A stretch of 39,580 nt of DNA from Candidatus Nomurabacteria bacterium (GCA_020845875.1 JADLEY010000014.1:1-39580); one strand, 5' to 3'. Shown: positions 8,434 to 18,698, counted from the first letter of the stretch. Made by a program: numbers and translations. Notes: generated from the letters alone by a model not told the origin.

Positions 8434-10794
8434 TTATTTTAGTTCGTCGAGACGATGACCTATTGCCACTGATATCGAAAGCGGCACCTCGGGAATCGCC
8501 ACTGGAAGCGGTGAACGGATAAACACCTCATGCATAGCTTTTTCGATGAGTGCTGCTACCTGCTCCGCTTTGTCTTCTGCCACCTCATAGACCAGCTCAT
8601 CATGAATCTGCAGAAGGAGATGTACGTCATCTGCAAGCCCTTCCTCTCGTACATCGTGGTCAACAAGGAGCATTGCGATTTTCAGAATATCCGCTTCGGT
8701 GCCTTGAATCGGAGCATTTGATGCCACTCGTTCAGCAAAGGCGCGGATAAACGGAAGCTTTGAATTGATCTGCGGGACATATCGACGCCGACCGAAGAGA
8801 GTTTGGGTATACCCCTGCGCTCGCGCACCTTCTTTTGCTTGGTCGAGATAGGTAGCTACTTCAGGAAAGGTCTGGAAGTAGTTGTCATAAAAAGCTTGCG
8901 CTTCTGCACGGCTTGCGCCGAGATTTTTTGCCAGCGCCGTCACTCCCATACCAAAGAGGATGCCGAAGTTGATAACCTTCGCCACGCGACGCATATCACT
9001 TGTCACCTCTGTCATTGGGACAGAAAACATGCGCGAGGCAACCGAGGCATGCACGTCTTCGCCACGAAGAAAAGTGTCAATGAGTTTCTTATCCCTCGAA
9101 AGAATAGCGAGTACACGAAGCTCGATCTGTGAATAATCGCTTCCGATGAACACATACCCAGGACTGGCGATAAATCCGCGGCGAATTTCTTTGCCGAGAT
9201 CACCCTTTGTGGGGAGATTCTGAAGATTGGGGTTGGCTGAAGAAAAGCGGCCTGTAGCAGTTCCGTGCTGAAAAAAATCTGCGTGAACGCGCCCATCTTC
9301 TCGGCAGTGTTCGAGGAGCGCTTCGACATAGGTCGTGAGCAGTTTTTGCGTTTCTCGATATTTCAAAATGAGCGGGACGACTGGGTGCGCATCGCGCAAC
9401 CCTTCGAGCACTTCAGCATTGGTAGTAAACGCACCGCTCGCTTTGCGCTTCCCTTTTGCTTTGAGTCCGAGATCGGTGAAGAGAAGCGCTGAGAGCTGTT
9501 TGGGAGAATTGAGATTAATTTCTTTACCGCCGATCGCCCTCGACACCTCGCGCTCAATGTCTGCGAGCGTCTGTGCGAGCTGCTGCTTAAGTGAACCGAA
9601 ATGCGCTTTGTCTATGAGAATACCCCGCTCATGCATTGCACGAACAATCGGAATGAGCGGCAGCTCTACCTTCTCAAACAGCTCTTTGAGCGAGTGCTTA
9701 CTGAGCTCGTCCAGGATAAACTCATGCGCCTCAGTGAGATTCTTGGTTTTGGTCCGTTCCAAAATCAATTCCCTCGTCGGCACGGTCTCCTCGGAGTACA
9801 ACACCCACAATGCAATCGAGGTCTCGATGAGCAGCTCTTCTTCTCCTTCCTGGATTTCGACAATAGGCGTCTCGATATCAAAAAGTTTTCGTACGCGCGG
9901 AATAAGACTACGAAATTCAAATCGTGAAAAGAGTGAGAGAAGTGCTTCAGTATCTACTTCTTGCGGATAGTTCTTTTCGGGAAGCGTATAAGAAATCGGT
10001 GCATCACGGCGAATAGTAGCGAGTGTTTTAGAAAAGAGTGCGTCTTCTTTGTGGGAGAGTAAGAGTTCGGTCATGCGCGGCGAGAGCTTCGCTCTCGCCG
10101 CTGCAGCTACTGTATCCTCTTCGAGCGCTTCATAAAGTCGTTCGATGGTGCCAAAAGTGTGAATAAGCAGTGTCGCTGTTTTTTCACCGATTCCTGGGAT
10201 GCCGATGATATTATCTGAGGCATCACCACGAAGCCCTTTGAAGTCCGTCACCTGGGCAGGAGCAAACCCATACCGCTCTTGTACTGCTCCTTCGTCGTAT
10301 TGCACCGTGTCTGTCACCCCACGCTTTAGCGTGTACACTTGTACTTTCTTTCCTTCGACAAGCTGAAGCGTGTCCATATCTCCCGAAGCGATAATGAGAG
10401 AAAGCGCCGATTCTCCTTTGTACTGTTCGACAAGCGTACCGATGATGTCATCTGCTTCAAATCCTTCGGCGTCGAGACAAGGGATGCCGAATGCATCAAA
10501 TATCTCACGCGACTGTTGAATCTGCGCGATGAGTTCCTCGTCTGTTTTTGCACGAGTACCTTTGTACGCATCATACGCGTGGTGACGAAACGTAGGCTTT
10601 GGTAAGTCATACGCTGCGACGATAGCAAACGGACGAAAAGTTTCAATGATACGGATAATCATTGAGGATAGTCCGTAGAGTGCGCCTGTTGGCGCCCCTT
10701 CGCTATTGGTGAAGTTTGGCAGTGCATGATATGCGCGGTGAATGAGCGCATGTGCATCGATGATAACAAGCGTGCGATTAATGGTCGGCGTCAT
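8434..10794 (-). CDS. polA: DNA polymerase I (5'-3' exonuclease plus polymerase)
   Basis: LVIIDAHALIHRAYHALPNF, GDMDTLQLV, SDYSQIELRVLAILS, RRVAKVINFGILFGMG, QIHDELVYEV. Start reassigned from 10887 to MTPTINRT at 10794. Confidence 0.96.
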   Translation of the reverse strand: MTPTINRTLVIIDAHALIHRAYHALPNFTNSEGAPTGALYGLSSMIIRIIETFRPFAIVAAYDLPKPTFRHHAYDAYKGTRAKTDEELIAQIQQSREIFDAFGIPCLDAEGFEADDIIGTLVEQYKGESALSLIIASGDMDTLQLVEGKKVQVYTLKRGVTDTVQYDEGAVQERYGFAPAQVTDFKGLRGDASDNIIGIPGIGEKTATLLIHTFGTIERLYEALEEDTVAAAARAKLSPRMTELLLSHKEDALFSKTLATIRRDAPISYTLPEKNYPQEVDTEALLSLFSRFEFRSLIPRVRKLFDIETPIVEIQEGEEELLIETSIALWVLYSEETVPTRELILERTKTKNLTEAHEFILDELSKHSLKELFEKVELPLIPIVRAMHERGILIDKAHFGSLKQQLAQTLADIEREVSRAIGGKEINLNSPKQLSALLFTDLGLKAKGKRKASGAFTTNAEVLEGLRDAHPVVPLILKYRETQKLLTTYVEALLEHCREDGRVHADFFQHGTATGRFSSANPNLQNLPTKGDLGKEIRRGFIASPGYVFIGSDYSQIELRVLAILSRDKKLIDTFLRGEDVHASVASRMFSVPMTEVTSDMRRVAKVINFGILFGMGVTALAKNLGASRAEAQAFYDNYFQTFPEVATYLDQAKEGARAQGYTQTLFGRRRYVPQINSKLPFIRAFAERVASNAPIQGTEADILKIAMLLVDHDVREEGLADDVHLLLQIHDELVYEVAEDKAEQVAALIEKAMHEVFIRSPLPVAIPEVPLSISVAIGHRLDELK

Positions 10795-11215
10795 AGGAAA
10801 TAGTGCGTTCGCTCCCTTCATGAGAGAGACGATACCAGTAAGTATCTTGCGGAAGTGCTGCAGCGATCCTCTCCGGCCATTCGACAATGACCACTGTACG
10901 CGGCTGCTTTAACAACGATTCCCACCTGAGTGGTATGAGTTCACTCTCTTTTTCAATACGGTAAGCATCGATATGAACGAGATGATCAAAACGCTCATCG
11001 GTTGTGTCATAGTACTTTGAGATGACAAACGTCGGGCTCTGTACTGCTACTGACACACCGAGCTCTCTGGCAATCGCCTGCGTGAGCGTCGTCTTGCCAG
11101 CACCAAGCTCCCCTGAGAGCGCCACAACAACTGCACTGTCCGTGGCAGCAGGAAGTGTGGTTGTAATGCGTGCCGCAATCTCTCCTATTTGCCCTTCATT
11201 AAACCGCTCATTCAT
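10778..11215 (-). CDS. tsaE: tRNA threonylcarbamoyladenosine biosynthesis ATPase TsaE
   Basis: 145 aa; LSGELGAGKTTLTQAIARELG, SPTFVISKYY, HIDAYRI, VEWPERI; overlaps polA start by 17 bp. Confidence 0.95.
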   Translation of the reverse strand: MNERFNEGQIGEIAARITTTLPAATDSAVVVALSGELGAGKTTLTQAIARELGVSVAVQSPTFVISKYYDTTDERFDHLVHIDAYRIEKESELIPLRWESLLKQPRTVVIVEWPERIAAALPQDTYWYRLSHEGSERTISYDADH

Positions 11216-11254
11216 GCCTCGATTCTAGCACATCACAGGACCCTCAAACGCACC

Positions 11255-11280
11255 GCGCCCCGCACATCAGTGCGGGGCGC
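11255..11280. terminator. Hairpin terminator candidate
   Basis: gcgccccgcac-atca-gtgcggggcgc perfect stem; no strong T-run. Confidence 0.5.
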
Positions 11281-11319
11281 AAGTGTCGCTCTCAAAAGGT
11301 GGAGTAAACGAACAAGTCG

Positions 11320-13323
11320 TTAGGCATTTGAGGACGAGTCCTTCTTCTTGGTGAGCTGACGTCCGAGGACGATGAGCGCAAGAATGATGAGAATGAGAAG
11401 GAGCCATTCGATGAGCGTATCAGGAAGGAATGAACCAAATCCTATTGCGCTTGCACCGAGAACATTCGGGCAATCTTCTGAGACTGTCACGAGTGAGTAC
11501 GCAATTGCGCTCTCCTGTGCCTTGGTCGCAGTATTGGTGTAGACCACTTGTGCAGTCATCACCGTAAGATTGCCGCGGATCGCCTCAGTGTTCACTCGTC
11601 CGTGAACAAGTATGGTACCTGTCTCTCCCGGAGCAATATCGCCGAGCGCTACTGTGATAGTGCGATCAACGACATCATAGTCGCCACGAGATGCTGAGAT
11701 GAAGGTCACTTCCTTCTGGTGCGTCACCTGCAACACTGCATCGGTGAGCGTCTGGGTCGAAATGTTGCGGTAGGTAATCGTATAATCGATTTGTCCATTG
11801 ACACACATGCGATCATAGGTACTCTCGACGCGAAGTTCGAGTAGTGACGGCGCGCTCTGTGCAACTACCACATCACGGACGACTTGCGTCTTGATGATAG
11901 TAGTGGGCGTTGAAGGCGTGGTGGTCACCGTACCAGTGCGAGTCTGGAATCGAACGATATCGCCATAGGCGGTGCCATTCTGATTTTCGATTACTGCACG
12001 GTAGTAGTACACGGTTCCAGGAACAAGTCCGGTCACCGATGAACTAAAGTTGGTCGAGTTATTGTTTGACGGAATCGTCTGCGCACTTGTGCGATAGCCG
12101 AGCGAGCTTGACGGACCCCATTCAAACCATACCCGAGTCGTTCCTGAGTTCACATTCGGGATACCGAGACCGTTGAGCTGTGCTGACGTGGTACCAGTGA
12201 TGGTCGCTACTGTCGTTACAGCCTGCGGACGGACGTTTGACGCCTCGTCAACGCTGATAGTGAGCGTGCGTGTCTTGGTGCTGCCGTTATCACAGTCGAC
12301 ATACAGCGTGTAGGTCGTAGTGCGAGACGGGGTTACCGTAACACTGCCATCATCAGAACGATTGGCATACCCTGGAGTGAGATCGACACTGTCTGCGCCA
12401 GAAGTCTCCCAGCGAATACGCACCGAATCTCCGCGAGTGATGCTATAATCATCGGCCGAAAATTCGTCGATTGAACAGCTTTCATCTTCTTCGCGGTCGC
12501 GAACCGTAATGGTAAGCGTATCGGTATCTTCTATCTGACCATCCTCATACGCGGTGAGCGTATAAGTGGTGGTGTGATTTGGTTCTACTTCTTCGTAGCC
12601 GTCAACGTTGACATAACCGAGTGTCGGAGAGATTTTCACCTCATCACAACCAGTCGTGTGCCAAGTGAGTTCTACTTCATCGCCTTCTTCGATCGTATAA
12701 TCGTCAGCATCGAAATCATCGATACGACAATCATTGTTTGGAGTCGGCGTGTTGTTGTTGCCGCTAACGCGGAAGCTTGCCACGATAGTTCCCTGGGTAC
12801 TGTCAGCAGGGCCGACATTACCGATAGAGAGACCGTAGTTGTCAAAGAGTGCTGACTCGTTTGACACAGTCTGTCCGTTGTTTGCCTGATTAGGGAACCA
12901 ACGTACAGAACCAGGAATAAAGGAGAGTGACTCAGCCTCCGAAAGGTGCACTGTCGCGCTTCCAAGCGCATCAGGCCATCCGTAGACGAGGACTCCTCCT
13001 TGGAAAGTGTGAGTCGAGCTTACTGATGAGTTCTTGGGATTCATCCCAAGCGCAACATCATACGCAATCTCGCCACTAGTATTGTGATAATACACCATCA
13101 CCGAAATGATATCTCCCGGTTGTGCGTTTACCGAGGTGCTCCAACAGCCGGCACCCGCCCCTGCAGAACAAGGGTTTTGAGTGTCATTGGCAACCATCAC
13201 GGTCGGAAGATCATTGGGGTGATTGTTGAACTGCGTACCTGCGTACACGGTAGGAGTAGTCGAGAGAATCGTAGCCACTCCACATGCCGCTAGTACTGAA
13301 ACAAAAATCTTTTTGATATTCAT
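11320..13323 (-). CDS. Secreted, C-terminally membrane-anchored multidomain surface protein (Ig-like repeats, Fn3-like, DUF11-like)
   Basis: 667 aa; signal peptide, two homologous ~80 aa repeats (CRIDDFDADDYTIEEGDEV.. / CSIDEFSADDYSITRGDSV..), Fn3-like VTGLVPGTVYYYRAVIEN, DUF11-like block, C-terminal TM plus KKK. Confidence 0.85.
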   Translation of the reverse strand: MNIKKIFVSVLAACGVATILSTTPTVYAGTQFNNHPNDLPTVMVANDTQNPCSAGAGAGCWSTSVNAQPGDIISVMVYYHNTSGEIAYDVALGMNPKNSSVSSTHTFQGGVLVYGWPDALGSATVHLSEAESLSFIPGSVRWFPNQANNGQTVSNESALFDNYGLSIGNVGPADSTQGTIVASFRVSGNNNTPTPNNDCRIDDFDADDYTIEEGDEVELTWHTTGCDEVKISPTLGYVNVDGYEEVEPNHTTTYTLTAYEDGQIEDTDTLTITVRDREEDESCSIDEFSADDYSITRGDSVRIRWETSGADSVDLTPGYANRSDDGSVTVTPSRTTTYTLYVDCDNGSTKTRTLTISVDEASNVRPQAVTTVATITGTTSAQLNGLGIPNVNSGTTRVWFEWGPSSSLGYRTSAQTIPSNNNSTNFSSSVTGLVPGTVYYYRAVIENQNGTAYGDIVRFQTRTGTVTTTPSTPTTIIKTQVVRDVVVAQSAPSLLELRVESTYDRMCVNGQIDYTITYRNISTQTLTDAVLQVTHQKEVTFISASRGDYDVVDRTITVALGDIAPGETGTILVHGRVNTEAIRGNLTVMTAQVVYTNTATKAQESAIAYSLVTVSEDCPNVLGASAIGFGSFLPDTLIEWLLLILIILALIVLGRQLTKKKDSSSNA

Positions 13324-13404
13324 ATACTTTCTCTATAATACTATACTTATTCGACTTTTCAGAGCTCAAGCAAGCAAACGCCCGCTTCAGCTCTAAAAAA
13401 TAGA

Positions 13405-13429
13405 GGAAGGTGATAAAAAATCACCTTCC
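13405..13429. terminator. Terminator hairpin
   Basis: ggaaggtgat-aaaaa-atcaccttcc between two convergently arranged features. Confidence 0.65.
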
Positions 13430-13461
13430 CATTATTTACTACCCATACTGCATAATCGCAA

Positions 13462-14571
13462 TTAATTACTGCGATATCCAAACCCGTTGCCGTAGCCGCT
13501 ACTTTGTGAACCACCGCCGTTGGTATACACTGTGCCGGTATTTCCGGTACTGGCATATACTGCGCCATAGTTGGTACTTTGGGTACCACCATGATGAGGA
13601 ATGAATATTGGCGGAGTATTATCTACTGTACCCCCAGTATTGCCATTACCCCAAGGAAATCCTGGTCCGTATGGAGGAGGATTGTTGGTGTAATTGCCTC
13701 CGTGATACACAGGCTGGCGTTGACGAGGTTGATTTACCACTATTGTAGTATTACGTCCTCTGTTCTGCCCTGTAATATAATACGCAGCCACATTACCGAT
13801 GGTAGAACCGATAGTATTTGCGAGTACCTGGCCACCAAACGTTTGTCCAAATGTCGGCTTCTGCTGTGTGTACACCACCTGTTGCCCAGAAGGGTACCCT
13901 TGGAAACCACTACCACTTCCACAAGGAAGTCTTTCGTTAGGGTTATAGGCATACATCCCGCCACTTACTGCCGGAGCAGTATTCTTGTTTACAGGATTTG
14001 CAGTAATGGTGGGATTTACATTTATGGTAATGTTTCCTCCTGCTGCTCTGATAACAGTATCAGAACTTGCATTTATTACCCCTCCATCTCTATCTTCTAC
14101 CACTTCAGGAGTGTAAAAGATAGGATTAAGGCAACCGTTACTACCGATCTTAGCAATTTCAAACTTCTGCCCCTGAAGAGTCATACCAATAGTTGGCGTG
14201 CCTGGAGCCAGTATGTTCAAAAATTCTGTACCACCATTGAGGTTAATACCGTAGTTCTTTTCTTTACCATTTGAAGAAGCAGTAAAGAAAGCATCATCGG
14301 GAGCTGTCACAATTGCGTTGTACAGTTGTGGCCCCCACACATCAATGTAATTTTGTGGTGTGGCAATAATCTCTGCCCCAGAAATATTCCCCTTTGTTGC
14401 AGCAGCCTTCAGATAAAGACCGGCATTTTCATCAGTGAATTTTGGAATAATATTCCCCATCCACTTCACATACGGGTTCAATTTTGGATTTTGGCCGTTG
14501 TCGATTGCTTTTGCAGTATGTACTGTCGTCATTGCTACAATGGCGAACAGAAAGTTAAGGAACTGTTTCAT
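13462..14571 (-). CDS. Secreted hypothetical protein with Gly/Asn/Tyr-rich C-terminus
   Basis: 369 aa; MKQFLNFLFAIVAMTTVHTAKA signal peptide; low-complexity C-terminal half. Confidence 0.75.
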   Translation of the reverse strand: MKQFLNFLFAIVAMTTVHTAKAIDNGQNPKLNPYVKWMGNIIPKFTDENAGLYLKAAATKGNISGAEIIATPQNYIDVWGPQLYNAIVTAPDDAFFTASSNGKEKNYGINLNGGTEFLNILAPGTPTIGMTLQGQKFEIAKIGSNGCLNPIFYTPEVVEDRDGGVINASSDTVIRAAGGNITINVNPTITANPVNKNTAPAVSGGMYAYNPNERLPCGSGSGFQGYPSGQQVVYTQQKPTFGQTFGGQVLANTIGSTIGNVAAYYITGQNRGRNTTIVVNQPRQRQPVYHGGNYTNNPPPYGPGFPWGNGNTGGTVDNTPPIFIPHHGGTQSTNYGAVYASTGNTGTVYTNGGGSQSSGYGNGFGYRSN

Positions 14572-14687
14572 AAAATCAAGGTTTGTTTTGAGTTTTTTGA
14601 ATGTTGTTTATTTGTGTATATCTTAGCACAAAGCCATATTTTTGTCAAGTACCCTCCTACGCTCTTTCCCTACCCCTCCTAGAGACC

Positions 14688-14723
14688 AAAAACACCATAC
14701 CCCCAAAGAGGTATGGTGTTTTT
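14688..14723. terminator. Bidirectional terminator
   Basis: aaaaacaccatac-N10-gtatggtgttttt. Confidence 0.85.
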
Positions 14724-14740
14724 CTGTGGATAGTTCTAGA

Positions 14741-15124
14741 CTACCCGATAATTGCGAAGAGGGCACTGAGCATAAGGAGTGCTCCGACGAGTGCGAGATT
14801 TTTGAAGAAATTGATCTGCTCACTTTGGCGCCCCATAGGATCACTGACCGCCCAAAAGCGATGCATCATGAAAGTAGTTGGAATGAGGAAAAGTACCAAG
14901 AGCCACATACCAAGGACGATATAGAGCCCAAGGACAATCGACAGCCCTCCGATCGCAAGCATAATACCGGTAAAGATCACCGCTGCCCGAGGATAGGGTA
15001 CCTGCTTCATCTGTGCATATCCAGTGTAGCCTGAGAGGTTTTTGAAATGATTAAATGCGGCATAGAGGAAATAGCCGCCCAAAAGGATTCGTCCGATAAG
15101 AAAAAGTACTGACATAAATGACAT
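14741..15124 (-). CDS. DoxX family membrane protein
   Basis: 127 aa, four TMs; RILLGGYFLYAAFNHFKNLSGYTGYAQMKQVPYPRAAV typical of DoxX. Confidence 0.85.
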   Translation of the reverse strand: MSFMSVLFLIGRILLGGYFLYAAFNHFKNLSGYTGYAQMKQVPYPRAAVIFTGIMLAIGGLSIVLGLYIVLGMWLLVLFLIPTTFMMHRFWAVSDPMGRQSEQINFFKNLALVGALLMLSALFAIIG

Positions 15125-15179
15125 AGTTTCTCGCTGTTGCTAATGAATAACACTTACCTTTCCCAGTATAGCACAGCGG

Positions 15180-16421
15180 TTATTCGGGGAGAAGCGCACT
15201 GGTAGTATAGGTATTTGCCGGATCCCAGAGCATCCACGAAGGAAGTCCGAGTGTCTCACTTGCATCGATCTGCTCCCGTACCATTCCTGCGGTATATACC
15301 GCTCCGAGATTAAAGTCTTGAAGCCATGGGCGAAGCATTGCCGGATCAAGTCCTGCTGCTTCGAGCTTCTGTTTTCCTTGAGAAAGCGAATGCGTGATGA
15401 TTTCAGCAGGAGCTTCTGCGGGATGAGCAATCCCGTACGAGCCTGGGGCAAAATGAGACGGATACACCATTGGTGCTACCACATCAACATACGGCGCGAT
15501 ACGCTCGAGTTTTTGTCCGATCCCCAAATCATCACTCGCACTCATCGTCAGTCCAAAAAGATCAACAGAAAGTCGTACCCCCTCCTGTTTGAACAATGGT
15601 CCGATGTAGGCAAAAAACGATTCGATGATATCAGATCGCGTCCCTTCTGTCGAAACCTTTTGCAAAAAAGAGAGCGGCCCATCGGAAGGAAAACGGATAT
15701 AATCGAGATTGATTTCATCAAATCCTTGCGCATGCGCATCGCGCGCAATTGCCATCGTATAATCCCACACAAGACGACTGTCAGGGCGAAGCCAAGAGAT
15801 GCCCTTGTAATCGCGCCATAGAGCACCAGTGCGCGTATCGACAAATGCCTCACCAGGAAAACGATCTGCATAAAAAGGATCCTGAAACACTGACACCCTT
15901 CCGATAACATAGATACCTTTTTCGTGCAGACGAGCAATGAGCGATGAAAGGTCGGAAATATGATTGGTACCAGATCCTAGTGCCTGAAGAGAAGGATCGC
16001 GAGGTTGGTACGAAATTCTACCTGTCGCATCTTTGATATCGATAATGACCGCATTGATTTCGGTGGTATCTACAAGCGAAAGTATTCGATTGACCACCCT
16101 TTCACTCCCCGCACTAAAACCAGTCAGATACACCCCTCGAACAACAGAAGGGGTGGAAGCAGGCGGTACTACTGTTGGAGGAGCCACCTCTGAAGAGAAA
16201 TTGGCCAGCGCAATCGCCTGCGGAGGAAACGGCGGCGTAGTGAGAGTCATAGTACGACCAGAAGTTACAGGAGCAATCGCTCTCTCTTGGGTATATAAAG
16301 CTGTTTGCTCTGCAGCAAGATGTGCAATTTCGGTGTGTCCTGCTTTTTTCCATCCCGCAAAGAGTGCTACAAAAAACGCGACAATGATAAGCAGCCTGAG
16401 CGGATGTGAAGCAGTGTTCAT
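15180..16421 (-). CDS. Putative glycoside hydrolase (DUF4015-type TIM barrel), secreted/membrane anchored
   Basis: 413 aa; VRGVYLTGFSAGS, INAVIIDIKDATGRISY, GIYVIGRVSVFQDPF, FDEINLDYIRFPSDG, VVAPMVYPSHF. Confidence 0.88.
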   Translation of the reverse strand: MNTASHPLRLLIIVAFFVALFAGWKKAGHTEIAHLAAEQTALYTQERAIAPVTSGRTMTLTTPPFPPQAIALANFSSEVAPPTVVPPASTPSVVRGVYLTGFSAGSERVVNRILSLVDTTEINAVIIDIKDATGRISYQPRDPSLQALGSGTNHISDLSSLIARLHEKGIYVIGRVSVFQDPFYADRFPGEAFVDTRTGALWRDYKGISWLRPDSRLVWDYTMAIARDAHAQGFDEINLDYIRFPSDGPLSFLQKVSTEGTRSDIIESFFAYIGPLFKQEGVRLSVDLFGLTMSASDDLGIGQKLERIAPYVDVVAPMVYPSHFAPGSYGIAHPAEAPAEIITHSLSQGKQKLEAAGLDPAMLRPWLQDFNLGAVYTAGMVREQIDASETLGLPSWMLWDPANTYTTSALLPE

Positions 16422-16502
16422 ACCTACTTCTTTTCTTTCTTTGGTTTCTTTTGTTCCTTGCGACGACTATTGTTTCCCTTTGCCATACACTCGCAGTATA
16501 CC

Positions 16503-17009
16503 TTAGATTTCAGAACAAGCGATTGCTGCCATCTCTGGCATATAAGAGATGTCGGAAAGATTTGCGTAGACAAAGGTACCGTCCCCCCTATCCTTCATCT
16601 CTCCAAAACCAGTACGAGCACGCTGTTCATCAAATTGAACAAAAAGTTGTTCCGTTGCAGTCACTCCTTCACCTTTGGTGTGCCACCACAGCTCTGCTAC
16701 TGACAAACCATCCTCCGTACTCTCTTCAGTGAGTGCGCCGTCAAAAATACCTGTCTTGCTATCCTTTTCTGCAGGAAGCCAATTGAACGACCCTGTAAGC
16801 TCTCCGTCCAACGACACAATACGAAGTGCCGCACGGTCGCCTTCTGGTGTAGTCCATTCATAACAGCGATTGGTCGAAATCGGAGATGGAACTACTTCTT
16901 CAGGGAGCCGTGACGGAGGGAGGAACTTTTCCTTTTGTTGCTGAAACGAAAAAATGATAGCTCCAAGAAGGAAGAGTGTGAAGAAAAGAATACTTACTGT
17001 TTTTTTCAT
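16503..17009 (-). CDS. Membrane-anchored hypothetical protein
   Basis: 168 aa; MKKTVSILFFTLFLLGAIIFSF signal anchor. Confidence 0.7.
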   Translation of the reverse strand: MKKTVSILFFTLFLLGAIIFSFQQQKEKFLPPSRLPEEVVPSPISTNRCYEWTTPEGDRAALRIVSLDGELTGSFNWLPAEKDSKTGIFDGALTEESTEDGLSVAELWWHTKGEGVTATEQLFVQFDEQRARTGFGEMKDRGDGTFVYANLSDISYMPEMAAIACSEI

Positions 17010-17018
17010 ATGCCTATA

Positions 17019-18332
17019 TTACCACATCGACAGTCGAGCGAGTGTCTTTTCTTTTCCAATAATTTCGGCGATAGTAAACGGATCTGGAGATTTTTCCTTC
17101 CCAGAGAGTGCGACGCGCAGCGGCCAGAGCACGCTACCTTTTCCTTCCTTTTCGGCGTACGGCATCACTACTGTCTTGATTCCTTCGCCTGACCAATCGA
17201 CTGTTCCCTCGAGAAGAGCGGCGAGAGTAGCAAGATGTACTTTTGCTTTATCGAGTGTCTCGTTTTTCCATACCAACATCGCACTGTCTACAGGCGGTTC
17301 TCTGAAAAGATACTCATGTTCTTCAAAAAATACAGCGACATCAGCAAATTTCGCGATTCGCTCACGAAGAAGTGTTTCCGCTTTGAGAAGTTCTTCCTTA
17401 GCTACCCACAATGGAACAAATGGTGTTGCGTGCGCAAAAAAATCTGCGGAGGAAAGCAACTTAATATATTCTCTATTGAACCAGTCGAGTTTTTCTTCTC
17501 GAAACACTGCCCCAGATTTTTGCATCCGTTCAAAATCAAAACGTTCGATAAGTTCAGAAACCGAGAAAATTTCCCGCTCACTTCCTGGGTCTGCAGGATT
17601 CCAACCAAGCATGGTGATGCAGTTAAATACTGCTTCTGGTAAATAGCCAAGCTTTGCATAATCAGTCATTGCAAGCGCTCCTTTTCGTTTCGAAAGTTTT
17701 TTCTTGTCGGCAGTCAGCACAAGTGGCAAGTGCGCGTACTGTGGAATACTCCATCCGAGCGCTTCATGTATTAAAATATGGCGAGGAGTATTAGAGATGT
17801 GTTCCTCCGCGCGAATCACGTGCGTTATTCCTTCATCATGATCATCGACCACTACTGCAAGGTGATACACCGGGTCGTCAATCGTACGCGCAATGACAAA
17901 ATCACCGAGATCAGTCGTATCAATCGTGATCGGTCCACGAATAAGATCGATAAAAGTAACCGTTTTGTTGGGATTTCGAAAACGGATGACATCTTTCTTA
18001 AGTCCTGATCCGTCCTTTGATTCTTCGTTCGATACGTATGCCTTATTTTCTTTAATGAGCTGTTGTAGCACTTCTCCATGTCGCTCTAAATTTTCTGATT
18101 GAATATACATTCGATCATGTTTAAGACCCAGCCATTGGAGAGCTTCATAAATATCATCTTTTGCCTCGGGAGTATTACGGGTGCGATCAGTGTCTTCGAT
18201 ACGAAGCACGAATTCACCTCCTTGCTGACGCGCAAACAACCACGCATACATCGCGGTACGGTATCCACCAGCATGTGCCTTACCAGTCGGACTCGGGGCG
18301 AAACGAGTCACTATTTTTTGAGAAGAGGTCAT
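17019..18332 (-). CDS. gltX: Glutamyl-tRNA synthetase
   Basis: 437 aa; RFAPSPTGKAHAGGYRTAMYAWLFARQQGGEFVLRIEDTD, KKLSKRKGA. Confidence 0.96.
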   Translation of the reverse strand: MTSSQKIVTRFAPSPTGKAHAGGYRTAMYAWLFARQQGGEFVLRIEDTDRTRNTPEAKDDIYEALQWLGLKHDRMYIQSENLERHGEVLQQLIKENKAYVSNEESKDGSGLKKDVIRFRNPNKTVTFIDLIRGPITIDTTDLGDFVIARTIDDPVYHLAVVVDDHDEGITHVIRAEEHISNTPRHILIHEALGWSIPQYAHLPLVLTADKKKLSKRKGALAMTDYAKLGYLPEAVFNCITMLGWNPADPGSEREIFSVSELIERFDFERMQKSGAVFREEKLDWFNREYIKLLSSADFFAHATPFVPLWVAKEELLKAETLLRERIAKFADVAVFFEEHEYLFREPPVDSAMLVWKNETLDKAKVHLATLAALLEGTVDWSGEGIKTVVMPYAEKEGKGSVLWPLRVALSGKEKSPDPFTIAEIIGKEKTLARLSMW

Positions 18333-18360
18333 GCACTGATACTAGCAAAAAAATGAATTA

Positions 18361-18390
18361 TTGACAAAGAGGGTTTGTGTTTTATAGGAT
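18361..18390 (+). promoter_or_regulatory. Sigma70-type promoter of small membrane protein gene
   Basis: TTGACA (18361-18366) with TATAGG/TAGGAT at 18383-18390. Confidence 0.55.
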
Positions 18391-18406
18391 ACATAAAAAA
18401 GATTGT

Positions 18407-18682
18407 ATGAGTACAGTATCTTTTATCATCTGGATTCTCTTTGTTCTGATTGGCGCAGTACTGAGTATTGAAAGCGGCGATTTGTACAAGGAAAAAGCGC
18501 ACCAGTTTGATATACGAAGAAGAAAAAGATACTTACGCGTTATTGGTATACCCCTCCTCTTCTCAGGCACACTTCTTGCTGTTCATTCACAACTTTTTTC
18601 CATCGTACTGCAGATACTTTGGTACGTGATTCTCTTTTTTATCAGTAGAGCGTTTCCTTCAAAAAAGCCCAGCAACCGTTAG
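18407..18682 (+). CDS. Small membrane protein
   Basis: MSTVSFIIWILFVLIGAVLSIESG..., hydrophobic segments; start reassigned to 18407 downstream of promoter. Confidence 0.65.
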   Translation: MSTVSFIIWILFVLIGAVLSIESGDLYKEKAHQFDIRRRKRYLRVIGIPLLFSGTLLAVHSQLFSIVLQILWYVILFFISRAFPSKKPSNR

Positions 18683-18698
18683 GACAGACTGGGCTTTT
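18663..18698. terminator. Bidirectional terminator
   Basis: aaaagcccag ... ctgggctttt. Confidence 0.85.

Noticed and set aside
9335-9970. 211 aa plus-strand ORF
   Set aside because: Antisense to polA; Ser/Arg-rich shadow ORF.
13579-14274. 231 aa plus-strand ORF
   Set aside because: Antisense to the secreted protein 13462..14571, which has a signal peptide.
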